Source of the DNA: Ruegeria marisrubri | GTDB lineage: Bacteria > Pseudomonadota > Alphaproteobacteria > Rhodobacterales > Rhodobacteraceae | Length of the DNA: 64,000 nt | Direction of reading: 5' to 3' | Assembly: GCF_001507595.1 (NCBI RefSeq) | Contig: NZ_LQBQ01000036.1 | Span: forward strand, 1-64,000 | Shown here: one piece after another, positions 52,657-60,912 of the stretch | Position numbering within the stretch: the stretch's first letter is position 1 | Layout of the letters: each line of letters starts with the position of its first letter | Position numbers and translations under genes: made by a program | Notes under the pieces: generated by a model | What the model was told of the DNA's origin: nothing | The model's database searches: none | The model's input: the letters and a program-made list of their open reading frames with translations, nothing else

Positions 52657-53790
52657 ATGACGACAGAGGTGGAAACGCGAACGGTCCTGGCCCGCAAGCT
52701 GCGGCTTGAGCGGGACAGGACCGAGGAGAGTCCGCGATCCCTCTTGCGCGCGTTGCGTCTTGGCCTGGCGCGGGGCGCGAGCGAGGTCATGAACCTGAAG
52801 GCTTCCGTCATCGGCGCAAGGCAGTCATGCCGGGAACAGGACGACCTGCCCCAGGTTCTGGCCGATGGGCAGCTTTACCTTGTCCTTTCGTCGCCCGAGG
52901 GGGCGAGGGCTGCTGCCTGCATCGACCCGGACTGTGTCTGCGCGATCATACAGCAGCAGACCACCGGGCAGGTGACGCCCGGGCAGACCGAAAGCCGGAA
53001 ATACACCGAAACCGACGCGGCGATGGTTGCGCCGCTGCTCGAAGGAGCACTGTCCCGCGCCCTGGATCTGGTCGAGGCGGCAGAGGATCGCTGCTGCCTC
53101 TCCGGTCTTGAATATGTCGCGCGGGTGGATGACCCGCGCGGGGTGTCGCTGGTGCTGGACCAAGAAAGATACCGCGTGTGTGACCTGACCGTCGATTTTG
53201 CCGGGGGGCAGCGGCAAGGATCCATAACGCTGGTGCTGCCGGAATGTGCCGCGCCCGAGGCGCCGCAAGCCGATCCCGTGTCCTCGCGCCCGCGGCGGCT
53301 GGATCAGGCGTCGGCGGTGATCCGGGCAGAACTGACCGCCGTGATCGCCCAGTTGCAGATCCCTCTTTCGGCTCTTTCCGAACTCGGGGTCGGGGACAGA
53401 CTTCCTCTGTCCGGCAACAGCCTGGGCCGCGTCCGCCTGTTGACGATCGAAGGCCATGCGGTTTCCACCGGGCAACTTGGTCAATGCGACGGCATGCGGG
53501 CGGTTCGCCTGAGGGAAAACCCGCCCGAGCTTGGGGCGACCCGGTCCATCAGCGGCAGTTTCAGACAGCTTGAGGCCGCGACGACGGACAAGGATGCCCC
53601 ATCAGCCGTCGCCAACGCGGATGTCCCTGCGGGTCGGGATGGCGTGCCGGATGCAAACGCCTCACGAAGTTCCGGGGTTTCCATCCCGACCGGCACAGAC
53701 CTGCAAGCGCCCGGGCCGGCGCCAGCCACGGATTCGTCGGCCGGGGCCGAACAGGCGGATGCCGAAAACGCCGCAGGGGATCCTGGTTGA
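52657..53790 (+). CDS. Orphan FliM/FliN (SpoA-domain) family protein
   Basis: 377 residues. The C-terminal SpoA/FliN-like domain spans about 218-287 (VIRAELTAVIAQLQIPLSAL, GVGDRLPLSGNSLGRVRLL). Residues 1-200 have FliM-like features (LLRALRLGLARG; VCAIIQQQTTGQV) and a cysteine-rich stretch. The last about 85 residues are Ala/Pro/Ser-rich disorder. No flagellar genes surround it. FliM/FliN proteins build the motor C-ring; this one may belong to a distant motility system or a secretion sorting platform. A TTG start seven codons upstream is possible. Confidence 0.72.
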   Translation: MTTEVETRTVLARKLRLERDRTEESPRSLLRALRLGLARGASEVMNLKASVIGARQSCREQDDLPQVLADGQLYLVLSSPEGARAAACIDPDCVCAIIQQQTTGQVTPGQTESRKYTETDAAMVAPLLEGALSRALDLVEAAEDRCCLSGLEYVARVDDPRGVSLVLDQERYRVCDLTVDFAGGQRQGSITLVLPECAAPEAPQADPVSSRPRRLDQASAVIRAELTAVIAQLQIPLSALSELGVGDRLPLSGNSLGRVRLLTIEGHAVSTGQLGQCDGMRAVRLRENPPELGATRSISGSFRQLEAATTDKDAPSAVANADVPAGRDGVPDANASRSSGVSIPTGTDLQAPGPAPATDSSAGAEQADAENAAGDPG

Positions 53791-53795
53791 ACGGT

Positions 53796-54227
53796 TCAGC
53801 CCGCGGGGCTGCACAGCTGCTCGAGGGTCGGGCGCAGGTTGTCCAGTTGATAGCCCGCGGCCCGCGTTTTCCCGAGGATTTCGTCGGGGCTCATCTCGCC
53901 GCACTGTCCCAGCGCCCAGACCACCGAGCAGCGGGTGCCCGAGGCGCAATAGGCCAGAACCGGGCCGTCGCTGGCGTCAACGAGGGCGCGCTGCCGCGCC
54001 ACGTTTTCGGGGGTCATGGTCTGATGCGTCAGCTCCAGGACCTCGTATTCCAGTCCCGCCGCGCGGACCGCAGCCCCGATCGCATCGGATTGCTGCTCGG
54101 GCGGGACTTCGGAATTCGGGCGGTTGCAGATGACCTTGGCAAAGCCCGCCGCGGCGATGGCCGGGACATCCTCGACCGTGATCTGGGGCGAGACGGCGTA
54201 GCGGGGGGTGATCGGGCGAATTTCCAT
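53796..54227 (-). CDS. DUF442 phosphatase-like/sulfurtransferase protein of the persulfide module
   Basis: 143 residues from ATG 54227. A dual-specificity-phosphatase-like fold with catalytic loop YCASGTRCSVVW (Cys94, Arg99) and the segment TVEDVPAIAAAGFAKVICNR. DUF442 (Blh-type N-terminal domain) proteins accompany ETHE1-like dioxygenases and YeeE proteins and are proposed sulfur-transfer enzymes. Here it is a separate gene, the last of a four-gene operon. Confidence 0.8.
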   Translation of the reverse strand: MEIRPITPRYAVSPQITVEDVPAIAAAGFAKVICNRPNSEVPPEQQSDAIGAAVRAAGLEYEVLELTHQTMTPENVARQRALVDASDGPVLAYCASGTRCSVVWALGQCGEMSPDEILGKTRAAGYQLDNLRPTLEQLCSPAG

Positions 54228-54237
54228 GACGGTTCCC

Positions 54238-54669
54238 TTATGTCGCGGCTGCAAGCCTGTTGAGTTGCGCGTCAACCTTGGGGGCCAATAGCATTCCGGC
54301 CACCATCGCCGCAACAAACACGATGCCGCCGGGTCCTGCATAAGTGATCGACGCGATGGCCGGTCCGGGGCAAAGCCCGGCCAGACCCCAGCCCGCACCG
54401 AACATCACGGACCCGGTGACAAGGCGGCGATCCACTTCCGGTCGCGGCGGGGCGGGGAATGCACCACCGGCCACTGGCCGGCGTCCCTTGGTCAGGCGCC
54501 AGGCGAAGAACATCGGGATGACGGCTCCTCCCATGACGAAGGCAAGCGTCGGATCCCAGTCGCCGAACACGTCGAGCCAGCCCTGCACCTTGGTCGTGTC
54601 GGTCATGCCGGAAACGAAAAGGCCGCCGCCGAAAAGAGCACCTGCAATCAAAGCCAGAACGAGCCGCAT
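54238..54669 (-). CDS. YeeE/YedE half-protein, C-terminal type
   Basis: 143 residues starting [20 protein letters not shown], four helices, with the cysteine motif GLCPGPAIASITYAG. It corresponds to the second half of full-length YeeE proteins. Start overlaps the stop of its partner (ATGA). Together the two probably form one channel for thiosulfate, sulfite or polysulfide (PmpB-like). Confidence 0.83.
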   Translation of the reverse strand: MRLVLALIAGALFGGGLFVSGMTDTTKVQGWLDVFGDWDPTLAFVMGGAVIPMFFAWRLTKGRRPVAGGAFPAPPRPEVDRRLVTGSVMFGAGWGLAGLCPGPAIASITYAGPGGIVFVAAMVAGMLLAPKVDAQLNRLAAAT

Positions 54670-55097
54670 CAGATCACCCCCAGAACATGACGGAAAACCG
54701 CAAGCGTAAGGCCGCCTGCAAGGATGTAGAAAACGGTGGCGACAATGCCACGCAGCGAAAGGCGCGAGATGCCGCAGACGCCGTGGCCCGAGGTGCAGCC
54801 GTTGGCAATGCGCGTGCCGACACCGACCAGCAAGCCGGCGGTGACCAGAACCACAAGGTCGTCCGTCAGGTGCGTGTCGATCTCGACATTGTAGAGCGGC
54901 CACAGAACCAGCGGTGCCACGATGACACCGAGAAGAAAGACGATCCGTTCCGCGGCGGTGTTTCTGCCGCTGCCGTCAACGAGGCCGCCGAGAATGCCGC
55001 TGGCGCCCATGATGCGCCCGTTACCGAGCAGAAAAACCGCCCCCCCGAGGCCGATCAGCCCGCCGCCGACCAGGCCCCAGATCCAATCCGTTTCCAT
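54669..55097 (-). CDS. YeeE/YedE half-protein, N-terminal type
   Basis: 142 residues with four or five helices. The signature cysteine is in [20 protein letters not shown]. It corresponds to the first half of YeeE and to PmpA of the BigR-type operons. It lies between the persulfide dioxygenase and its partner half. Export or import direction cannot be told from sequence. Confidence 0.83.
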   Translation of the reverse strand: METDWIWGLVGGGLIGLGGAVFLLGNGRIMGASGILGGLVDGSGRNTAAERIVFLLGVIVAPLVLWPLYNVEIDTHLTDDLVVLVTAGLLVGVGTRIANGCTSGHGVCGISRLSLRGIVATVFYILAGGLTLAVFRHVLGVI

Positions 55098-55137
55098 GTG
55101 TATTATTCCCTGCTGTTCGCGCGTTTGATGTTGGTGG

Positions 55138-56001
55138 TCAGAGTTTGTTGACCGGAAGTTTCAGGAAAACGTCGCCCTGTTCATCCGGCGGCGGCATGTG
55201 GCCTGCGCGCATGTTCACCTGCAGCGAGGGCAGGATCAGCCGCGGCATGCCAAGCGTCGCATCGCGGGCGTCGCGCATCCGGACGAATTCCTCGATGCTC
55301 TTGCCCTGACCGATGTGAATGTTGAGCGCCTTCTGTTCGCCCACGGTCGTTTCCCAGGCGTATTCGTCCCGGCCCGGCGCCTTGTAGTCGTGGCCGACGA
55401 AAATGCGCGTTTCGTCCGGCAGGGCCAGGATCTTCTGGATCGACTTGTAGAGCGTTTCCGAAGACCCGCCCGGGAAATCGCAGCGCGCGGTGCCGAAATC
55501 GGGCATGAACAGCGTGTCGCCGACAAAGGCCGCGTCACCGACCACGTAGGTCAGGCAGGCCGGCGTGTGTCCGGGCGTGTGCAGCACGTCACCGCGCATC
55601 TGGCCGATATGAAAGCTGTCGCCTTCGGAAAACAGCGCGTCGAACTGGCTTCCGTCCCGCTGGAACTCGGTGCCTTCGTTGAAGACCTTTCCAAAGGTTT
55701 CCTGCACGATGGTTATGTTCTTGCCGATGCCAATCTTTCCGCCCAGCTGTTCCTGCAGGTAGGGGGCTGCAGACAGATGGTCGGCATGCACGTGGCTTTC
55801 GAGGATCCACTCGACCTTCAAGTCTTCGGATTTCACATAGTCGATGATCGCGTCGGCCGAAGCGGTGTCGGTCCGCGCAGCGGCATGGTCAAAGTCCAGC
55901 ACGCTGTCGATGATGGCGCAGGCGCGCCCCTCTGGTTCGCGCACAAGATAGGACACCGTAAAGGTGGCTTCGTCGAAGAAGGCTTTTACAAAGGGTGTCA
56001 T
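55138..56001 (-). CDS. ETHE1-like persulfide dioxygenase/metallo-beta-lactamase-fold protein
   Basis: 287 residues from ATG 56001 (GGAGAGACGG upstream). Metal ligands lie in ESHVHADHLSAAPY (His70, His72, Asp74, His75), TPGHTPACL and GDTLFMPDFG; FVGHDYKAPGRDEY completes the ETHE1/Blh pattern. Such enzymes oxidise glutathione persulfide to sulfite with non-heme iron. It is the first gene of the operon dioxygenase-YeeE-YeeE-DUF442, close to the Agrobacterium bigR-blh operon but without an adjacent ArsR gene. Confidence 0.87.
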   Translation of the reverse strand: MTPFVKAFFDEATFTVSYLVREPEGRACAIIDSVLDFDHAAARTDTASADAIIDYVKSEDLKVEWILESHVHADHLSAAPYLQEQLGGKIGIGKNITIVQETFGKVFNEGTEFQRDGSQFDALFSEGDSFHIGQMRGDVLHTPGHTPACLTYVVGDAAFVGDTLFMPDFGTARCDFPGGSSETLYKSIQKILALPDETRIFVGHDYKAPGRDEYAWETTVGEQKALNIHIGQGKSIEEFVRMRDARDATLGMPRLILPSLQVNMRAGHMPPPDEQGDVFLKLPVNKL

Positions 56002-56029
56002 CCGTCTCTCCATTTCCATTCCTGCATTT

Positions 56030-56051
56030 CATATATAGATTTTGGAATATG
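56030..56051. promoter_or_regulatory. AT-rich inverted repeat upstream of the persulfide dioxygenase operon
   Basis: CATAT-N12-ATATG (56030-56051) 29 bases before the start. It is not a clean ATTC-N8-GAAT site but is the only palindrome in this gap and may bind an ArsR-type sulfur repressor. Confidence 0.3.
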
Positions 56052-56269
56052 GCGCAATGCCGCAAGAGTCGATTTGTTCGGACGTCTCGATTTGATGTCG
56101 GTCAAGGTTTGTCTCGAGTCAATTTGATACTCGCAATACCCAGGCGCAGCATTCTGCCGAAAATTCGATCAGAGCCGCGCGAAAACTCGCGAATGGGGCA
56201 ACTGAAAACAAGTTCTTCTTACGATTGTTACTTAAACCTGTCAGGCTCGAAACAAAGGGGAGGAGCGAA

Positions 56270-56485
56270 ATGACAGCACAGGAACTTTACCGCGAAGTAG
56301 AGCGACTGGAAAAGAAACTCGACGGTGCCGGCATCGATACGCGGCTGGAGTTGCAGCCCACCGTCAGCCAGATGGTGCAGCGCATGCGCGTGCAGGGGGT
56401 TCCGATTCCGTCCAGGCTGCTGCGGCTGGATGCGGCCCTGTGCGAAGACGCGATCGAGGCGAGTTTCGACAATCTTCCCGTGTGA
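56270..56485 (+). CDS. Small cytoplasmic protein, unknown function
   Basis: 71 residues from ATG 56270, which follows GGGGAGGAGCG. Highly helical and charged: LYREVERLEKKLDGAGIDTR, then SQMVQRMRVQGVPIPSRLLR and an acidic end. No cysteine, no membrane helix. I do not recognise the family. It is divergent from the persulfide dioxygenase operon over a 268-base gap and ends 8 bases before a convergent gene. Confidence 0.65.
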   Translation: MTAQELYREVERLEKKLDGAGIDTRLELQPTVSQMVQRMRVQGVPIPSRLLRLDAALCEDAIEASFDNLPV

Positions 56486-56493
56486 TCCCGGTG

Positions 56494-56712
56494 CTATCCC
56501 AGGGATATCCCGAGAATCACCATCATCAGCCCGATCACTGAAAGGAACAGGGATGCCAGGTTCCAGGGCAGAACGCTTTGGACGGCTTCCCGCAACTCGT
56601 CGTCCGACAGACCGGCCTTGCGCGCCTTCATGACGCGCAGGATGCACCAGACCAGCCCCGCCAAGCCGGCAAGTGACACGGCGGCCCCGCCCCAGATGAT
56701 GAACTCGAACAT
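56494..56712 (-). CDS. Small two-helix membrane protein, unknown function
   Basis: 72 residues: helix 1 IIWGGAAVSLAGLAGLVW, a basic/acidic loop RVMKARKAGLSDDELREAV and helix 2 NLASLFLSVIGLMMVILG. The loop-between-two-helices form is common in small Rhodobacteraceae membrane proteins without known function. Start sits in a long intergenic region with no strong ribosome site visible. Confidence 0.65.
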   Translation of the reverse strand: MFEFIIWGGAAVSLAGLAGLVWCILRVMKARKAGLSDDELREAVQSVLPWNLASLFLSVIGLMMVILGISLG

Positions 56713-56868
56713 ATTGCACCCATAGCAGCCATTCGGACCGGTCTGCGGTTAGCGGATCAGTGCCGGTCGCGCAAGCCGAAGCCGATATTTCCCATTGATC
56801 GCTTGCGGCGGATGCGGCGCCGATGTATCCCGCCTCCTGCCCGTTTTCAGCCTCAGGGAGAGACGCAG

Positions 56869-57135
56869 ATGGACGATATGACCGAAAACCAGGCCGCAGA
56901 AAACTATCGTGTGACCGCAGGCGAACTGCGCCAGTTCATTGAGCGTTTCGAGCGTCTTGACGCCGAAAAGAAAGACATCGCGGATCAGCAGAAAGAGGTC
57001 ATGGCCGAGGCCAAGGCCCGTGGCTATGACACCAAGGTCATGCGCAAGGTGATCGCGCTGCGAAAGCGCGACAAGGATGACATCGCCGAGGAAGAGGCGG
57101 TGCTGGAAATGTACAAGGAAGCCTTGGGCATGTGA
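56869..57135 (+). CDS. gapR: GapR nucleoid-associated protein (DUF2312)
   Basis: 88 residues. The DUF2312 core is TAGELRQFIERFERLDAEKK, DIADQQKEVMAEAKARGYDT and IALRKRDKDDIAEEEAVLEM. In Caulobacter GapR forms a clamp around overtwisted DNA ahead of replication and transcription and stimulates topoisomerases. CAGGGAGAG precedes the ATG at 56869. It is a single-gene unit, followed by a convergent hypothetical gene. Confidence 0.93.
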   Translation: MDDMTENQAAENYRVTAGELRQFIERFERLDAEKKDIADQQKEVMAEAKARGYDTKVMRKVIALRKRDKDDIAEEEAVLEMYKEALGM

Positions 57136-57171
57136 TCCGAAACGGGCGGCCCGGACACGCGCCGCCCGCCG

Positions 57172-58047
57172 TCAGTCACCCGGGGCCAGGAAGGTGACAC
57201 CGGGCATGGCCCGCATCTTGGCCACGTCGTTCTCGTAGAGTTCGGTGAAGGCGTCGATTACCTCGTTGCTCCAGCCGGGAAAATCCAGTTCCTCTTCGAT
57301 CTTGTCCCGGTCTGCATGCCGCTGGAGGATATCCGCAACGAGCTCCTGGGTGTCCGCTTCGTCCCGCTCCGGGTTCCGGGAAACCCGGGCGCTCAGTTCC
57401 CGCCTGCCGTCCTCGGTCAGGATTTCGGCCAGCAGGGAATATTGTCCGCGCACGGGCTCGCCGGGCGTCAGGCCGGCAAGCGCGCGCAGGATCCGCCCCC
57501 AGATCATCGGGGCATCCTCGTTGCACCACAGGGTGATCTTTGCCTGCGGGGCCATTTGCAGAACCTGCTCGACCATCCGGGACCAGCTCAGCGCGCTCAG
57601 GTCGGTTGTGCCGAGAATTTTGTTGCGCCTTGTTTCCGGCAGGGCGTTCAGGGTCTTGGGGATGAAAATGCCCGGATTCTGAATGCACATGAACAGTTCG
57701 ACCTGATCGCCTCGGAAGATCTCGCATAGCTGCGCCATGCGCGGGCCTGCCTGCGGATAGAATGAGCCCTCGGCGATACCTGCCCATTTCGTGCCGAAGA
57801 AATGGGTGTTCGACAGCACGACGCGTTCGGCCCTCTCGCCCCCGAGAATTCTCGTGATCAGATCGTCCCGCTGACCGGGACGGCCCGCCTCGGAAGCTGC
57901 GAAGGCTTCTCTCAACGCACCCCTGTAGATCCGCGGATCCGGGATGGCGGTTCCACGCTGACTCAAGGTCTCCCTGTTTTCGGCAAGCGTTCTCAGGAGA
58001 TGGCCATTGTCCGTAAAGTGAACTCCGGCGTGGAATGCCACCTGCAT
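57172..58047 (-). CDS. Hypothetical protein, possibly sulfotransferase-like fold
   Basis: 291 residues from ATG 58047 (MQVAFHAGVHFTDNGHLLRT). The opening resembles that of Rhodobacteraceae sulfotransferase-like proteins that begin HxGxHKTGTT, but the PAPS-binding residues are missing (VHFTDNGH in their place). Other notable parts are FFGTKWAGIAEGSFYPQAGP, VELFMCIQNPGIFIPKTLNA and a charged C-terminal helix region. If the similarity is real, it would be an inactive or altered member. Function unknown. Confidence 0.55.
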   Translation of the reverse strand: MQVAFHAGVHFTDNGHLLRTLAENRETLSQRGTAIPDPRIYRGALREAFAASEAGRPGQRDDLITRILGGERAERVVLSNTHFFGTKWAGIAEGSFYPQAGPRMAQLCEIFRGDQVELFMCIQNPGIFIPKTLNALPETRRNKILGTTDLSALSWSRMVEQVLQMAPQAKITLWCNEDAPMIWGRILRALAGLTPGEPVRGQYSLLAEILTEDGRRELSARVSRNPERDEADTQELVADILQRHADRDKIEEELDFPGWSNEVIDAFTELYENDVAKMRAMPGVTFLAPGD

Positions 58048-58226
58048 CGTCGGTTCCATCCGAGTGGTCGGTTCAACAAGCTCGGGTTACAATTTGTCGG
58101 CCGGGCAGTCAAACTCGGGGAAATGCAGGAAAGTTCAAGAGCCCGTGCGTCGCCAGGGGGGCTGCGTGCCGGCCCCTGAAATTGAGACTTGCAGTCGGCG
58201 GTCAGAGACAGTAATCGAACGGCGGC

Positions 58227-58302
58227 GCCCCTATAGCTCAGCTGGTAGAGCAACTGATTTGTAATCAGTAGGTCCGCGGTTCGAGTCCGTGTGGGGGCAC
58301 CA
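58227..58302 (+). tRNA. tRNA-Thr (anticodon TGT)
   Basis: 76 nt. The acceptor GCCCCTA pairs with TGGGGGC (one G-U), followed by discriminator A and encoded CCA. D-arm GCTC-AGCTGGTAGA-GC, anticodon stem CTGAT/ATCAG around loop TTGTAAT (anticodon TGT), T-arm with GGTTCGAGTCC. All positions fit an elongator tRNA-Thr reading ACA (and wobble). No attachment-site duplicate of its 3' end was found nearby. Confidence 0.97.
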
Positions 58303-58761
58303 GATCATCCATCTAACTTATTTCTTACGTATTGGCGGCACTTGATCGCCCATCAATCCGCCTTGCTGACCACCTTTTCGCCGATGCAGGATCCTTACTC
58401 TGGCCCTGTTGGCGTTCGCCGTCGGCAGGCGCGTCCCGGACCCGCGGATGCGGGCGCAAGCCCGGGCGGGTGACGGCTTCGAACTCTTGGCGGTCGTCTC
58501 CAACCACATCGTCCGCTGAATGAGCATCGGATTTCTCGCAAGATCCTGGCTGCAACGGCATTGTTTCCTCTGCTTCGCCGTGTACCGATGGAATATTTGC
58601 AATGCGGAACAAGAGGTTGCGGATCCGGAGTGGAGAAGGGGGCGTTTCAGTCGCTCCCGTGTTCATGTCGGCAACAAGTTGCTGTATTATGTAATGCATG
58701 GATCCGCGAAATTTTTGGATCCGCAGTTTTTGATCTTCCATTTTCTGTTCGAGGTGCCCAG
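58303..58761. other. 459-base gap between tRNA-Thr and the large secreted protein gene
   Basis: A 138-codon minus-strand frame (58325-58741) has poor codon bias and no ribosome site, so I do not call it. A tandem direct repeat GGATCCGC occurs at 58700-58707 and 58717-58724, 17 bases apart, with a related GCGGATCC at 58619-58626. Local AT-rich tracts (58685-58745) probably include the promoter of the next gene. Several small GC-rich hairpins lie at 58435-58475. Confidence 0.5.
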
Positions 58762-60798
58762 ATGCCCTTACCCATTCCCAACGATCCCATTGAATCCGGA
58801 TTCGCCGCCACGCTGGAACTAGGCCGCAACGAGGCGGAGGACATGAGCTTTGACGGCGGGTTCCAAATCCGGACGAACCCGCATGCCTCCGACGGTTCCT
58901 ATTTGCAGGCCACAGGTGATGTTTCGCGCGCCGGTGGGTTATTTGCCGGTGTGTCCGGGTATTACGACCTGACGGTCGGCTATTTCGACGAGAGCGACGG
59001 TGTCTCCTACATGGAGGTTGTCGTCAACGGTGTCGTCGTTGACAGCTTCGACTGGGACAGCACGGCGGGCCAGGCAATCGTGGTGGCCGACGGGCTGCAG
59101 GAACGCGAGGTCCTCTCTGTCTGGCTGGAACCCGGAGACAGTGTCGTTCTGCGCGGCCGCCGAGACGGCGGAGAACCTTTGCGCACGGATTACCTGGACA
59201 TAGCGTCTTCGGACTATGTCCCGCCACCGCCACCCCCGGGCGAAAGCTTCGTCGTCGAGGCCGAGACGCTGGACATCCTCTCCGGCTTTAGAGTTGCCGG
59301 CAATCCCAACGCCTCGGGCGACGCCTTTTTGCAGGCAAAGGCGGGTGTCGAGGCTCGCGCGCTCTACACGGTTGAAAAGGCAGGCACATTTGACCTGACG
59401 ATCGGCTATTTCGACGAGACCGACGGGGTTTCGTCCATGCGTGTTCTGCTGAATGGAACAGAGATCGACAGTTTCGACTGGGACAGCGACAGCGGAACCA
59501 ATCTGGCGAGCCCGGCAAGTCGCGCAGAGCACACGATCCATGATCTGACCCTCGCAAAAGGGGATCGGATCGAGTTGGTCGGCACGGCCGATGGGCGTGA
59601 ACCCCTGCGCACGGATTTCCTGCGTTTCGAACCGGTGTCAACGGCGCCGCCTGAACCGACCCCTGACGTCTGGTATATCGACGACGGAGAGGTGGTGATC
59701 GGCCTGAATTACGGGACCGGCACTTTCTCGACGCGCAATACCGGGATCACGCAGGGTGAAAACGGTACCTTGGCAGCGGATTTCAATGGCGATGGGTTTG
59801 CCGATTTTCTGCGCGTGGATGTCACCGACCCGCCAGAGTTGGGTGTGACCGACGAGTTTGTCTTTGCTGCGACTCTGTTTGCCAATGATGGCACAGGGAA
59901 TTTTGCCGAGACCGAGACAACGGCCATTACTACTGCGTCGCTGCACCCGTTTCTGTTCTCCGACAGTCTTTCTCTCGCGGCCAAGGATGCAGGCGACATC
60001 GACGGGGACGGTGATCAGGATGTTCTGGTTTTCGACCAAAACGGCGACACGGCCTTTCTCCTGGAAAATGACGGGACGGGGAAATTCACCCTGCTGTCGC
60101 GCAGCGAGATCTCTTCCGGGGCTTTCATGGAAGGTCTGATCGGGGATTTCGACGGCAATGCCGCGGGTGATATCGTGGCGCTGAGCTCGCCCGATGCCAG
60201 CGAGGTAAGGGTTTATGTGAACGACGGGGCCGGCAACCTGTCCCCGGCGGCAGGTATTGGCGTGACCCCAGAGGCTCATTTTGACGGGCAGATCCTGGAT
60301 CTGGATGGAGACGGCGACAACGATGTGCTTTTCGTGGCCGACGGCGAAGGGCGCGGGATTTACGCGCTGCTGAACGACGGCACGGGACAGCTCGAAGCGG
60401 GAAGCATTCCTTCGGTCGTCGTGGATGAAACCGGCTCGGTGGGCTTGGTCGCAGGTGGGAATTTCGATGGTGACGCGGCTATCGAGGTCGTCAGTGCCGG
60501 CACGAGCGACGATGTCCTCGATCCAGGTCTGCGGGTCTATGAAGTCGTCGATACCGCCGGCGGCAAGGATTTCGTTCTGCAGTCCTTCGATCCGGGCATC
60601 ACCGGCAACGTGCAAGCTGCGGCCGATTATGATGGTGATGGGGACCTGGACCTGTTGCTTGCGTCAGACGCACGACCTGGCACGTTGTCTTTGCTGCTGA
60701 ACGACGGAAACGCGAATTTCACTGACGCAGGAGACGCGCTGCCGACGGACACCGTGGCGGACGAGACCCATTTCTTCGACGACACGGTTTTGGTCTGA
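58762..60798 (+). CDS. Secreted CBM-like/beta-propeller protein (FG-GAP/VCBS repeats), probably type I secreted
   Basis: 678 residues from ATG 58762 (GAGGTG upstream). No Sec or Tat signal. Two tandem beta-sandwich modules (about 19-150 and 162-292) share YFDESDGVS/YFDETDGVS and the pattern GEPLRTDYLDI/REPLRTDFLRF; a PPPPPPGES hinge joins them. A propeller (about 300-660) has calcium-loop repeats DFNGDGFADF, DIDGDGDQDV, DLDGDGDNDV and DYDGDGDLDL. The end FFDDTVLV (acidic then hydrophobic) is typical of type I secretion signals. Probably a calcium-binding surface or adhesion protein; sugar binding is inferred from the module type. Confidence 0.8.
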   Translation: MPLPIPNDPIESGFAATLELGRNEAEDMSFDGGFQIRTNPHASDGSYLQATGDVSRAGGLFAGVSGYYDLTVGYFDESDGVSYMEVVVNGVVVDSFDWDSTAGQAIVVADGLQEREVLSVWLEPGDSVVLRGRRDGGEPLRTDYLDIASSDYVPPPPPPGESFVVEAETLDILSGFRVAGNPNASGDAFLQAKAGVEARALYTVEKAGTFDLTIGYFDETDGVSSMRVLLNGTEIDSFDWDSDSGTNLASPASRAEHTIHDLTLAKGDRIELVGTADGREPLRTDFLRFEPVSTAPPEPTPDVWYIDDGEVVIGLNYGTGTFSTRNTGITQGENGTLAADFNGDGFADFLRVDVTDPPELGVTDEFVFAATLFANDGTGNFAETETTAITTASLHPFLFSDSLSLAAKDAGDIDGDGDQDVLVFDQNGDTAFLLENDGTGKFTLLSRSEISSGAFMEGLIGDFDGNAAGDIVALSSPDASEVRVYVNDGAGNLSPAAGIGVTPEAHFDGQILDLDGDGDNDVLFVADGEGRGIYALLNDGTGQLEAGSIPSVVVDETGSVGLVAGGNFDGDAAIEVVSAGTSDDVLDPGLRVYEVVDTAGGKDFVLQSFDPGITGNVQAAADYDGDGDLDLLLASDARPGTLSLLLNDGNANFTDAGDALPTDTVADETHFFDDTVLV

Positions 60799-60799
60799 G

Positions 60800-60820
60800 A
60801 AAAAACGTCTCTCTGAGACG
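60800..60820 (-). terminator. Intrinsic terminator of the SH3-domain gene
   Basis: On the minus strand CGTCTC-aga-GAGACG followed by TTTTTT. It lies 93 bases beyond the stop of the SH3 gene and just after the stop of the secreted-protein gene, which it may also serve. Confidence 0.7.
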
Positions 60821-60912
60821 ATCAAGTCACTGTGGGCCGGGCCAGTGCGGTGAGTTCATGAAGCTCCGCCAAGGGCCCGGCTCCACGCGGCCCTAGGGCC
60901 CTGCGGCCACGT

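Noticed and set aside
58227..58302. tRNA-Thr as the attachment site of an integrated element
   Set aside because: No integrase and no repeat of the tRNA 3' end were found downstream within the window, so there is no direct evidence for integration here.
58325..58741. 138-codon minus-strand frame between tRNA-Thr and the secreted-protein gene
   Set aside because: Third-position bias is weak, no ribosome site precedes the ATG and the product shows no domain. It could still be a foreign gene, but I cannot support it.
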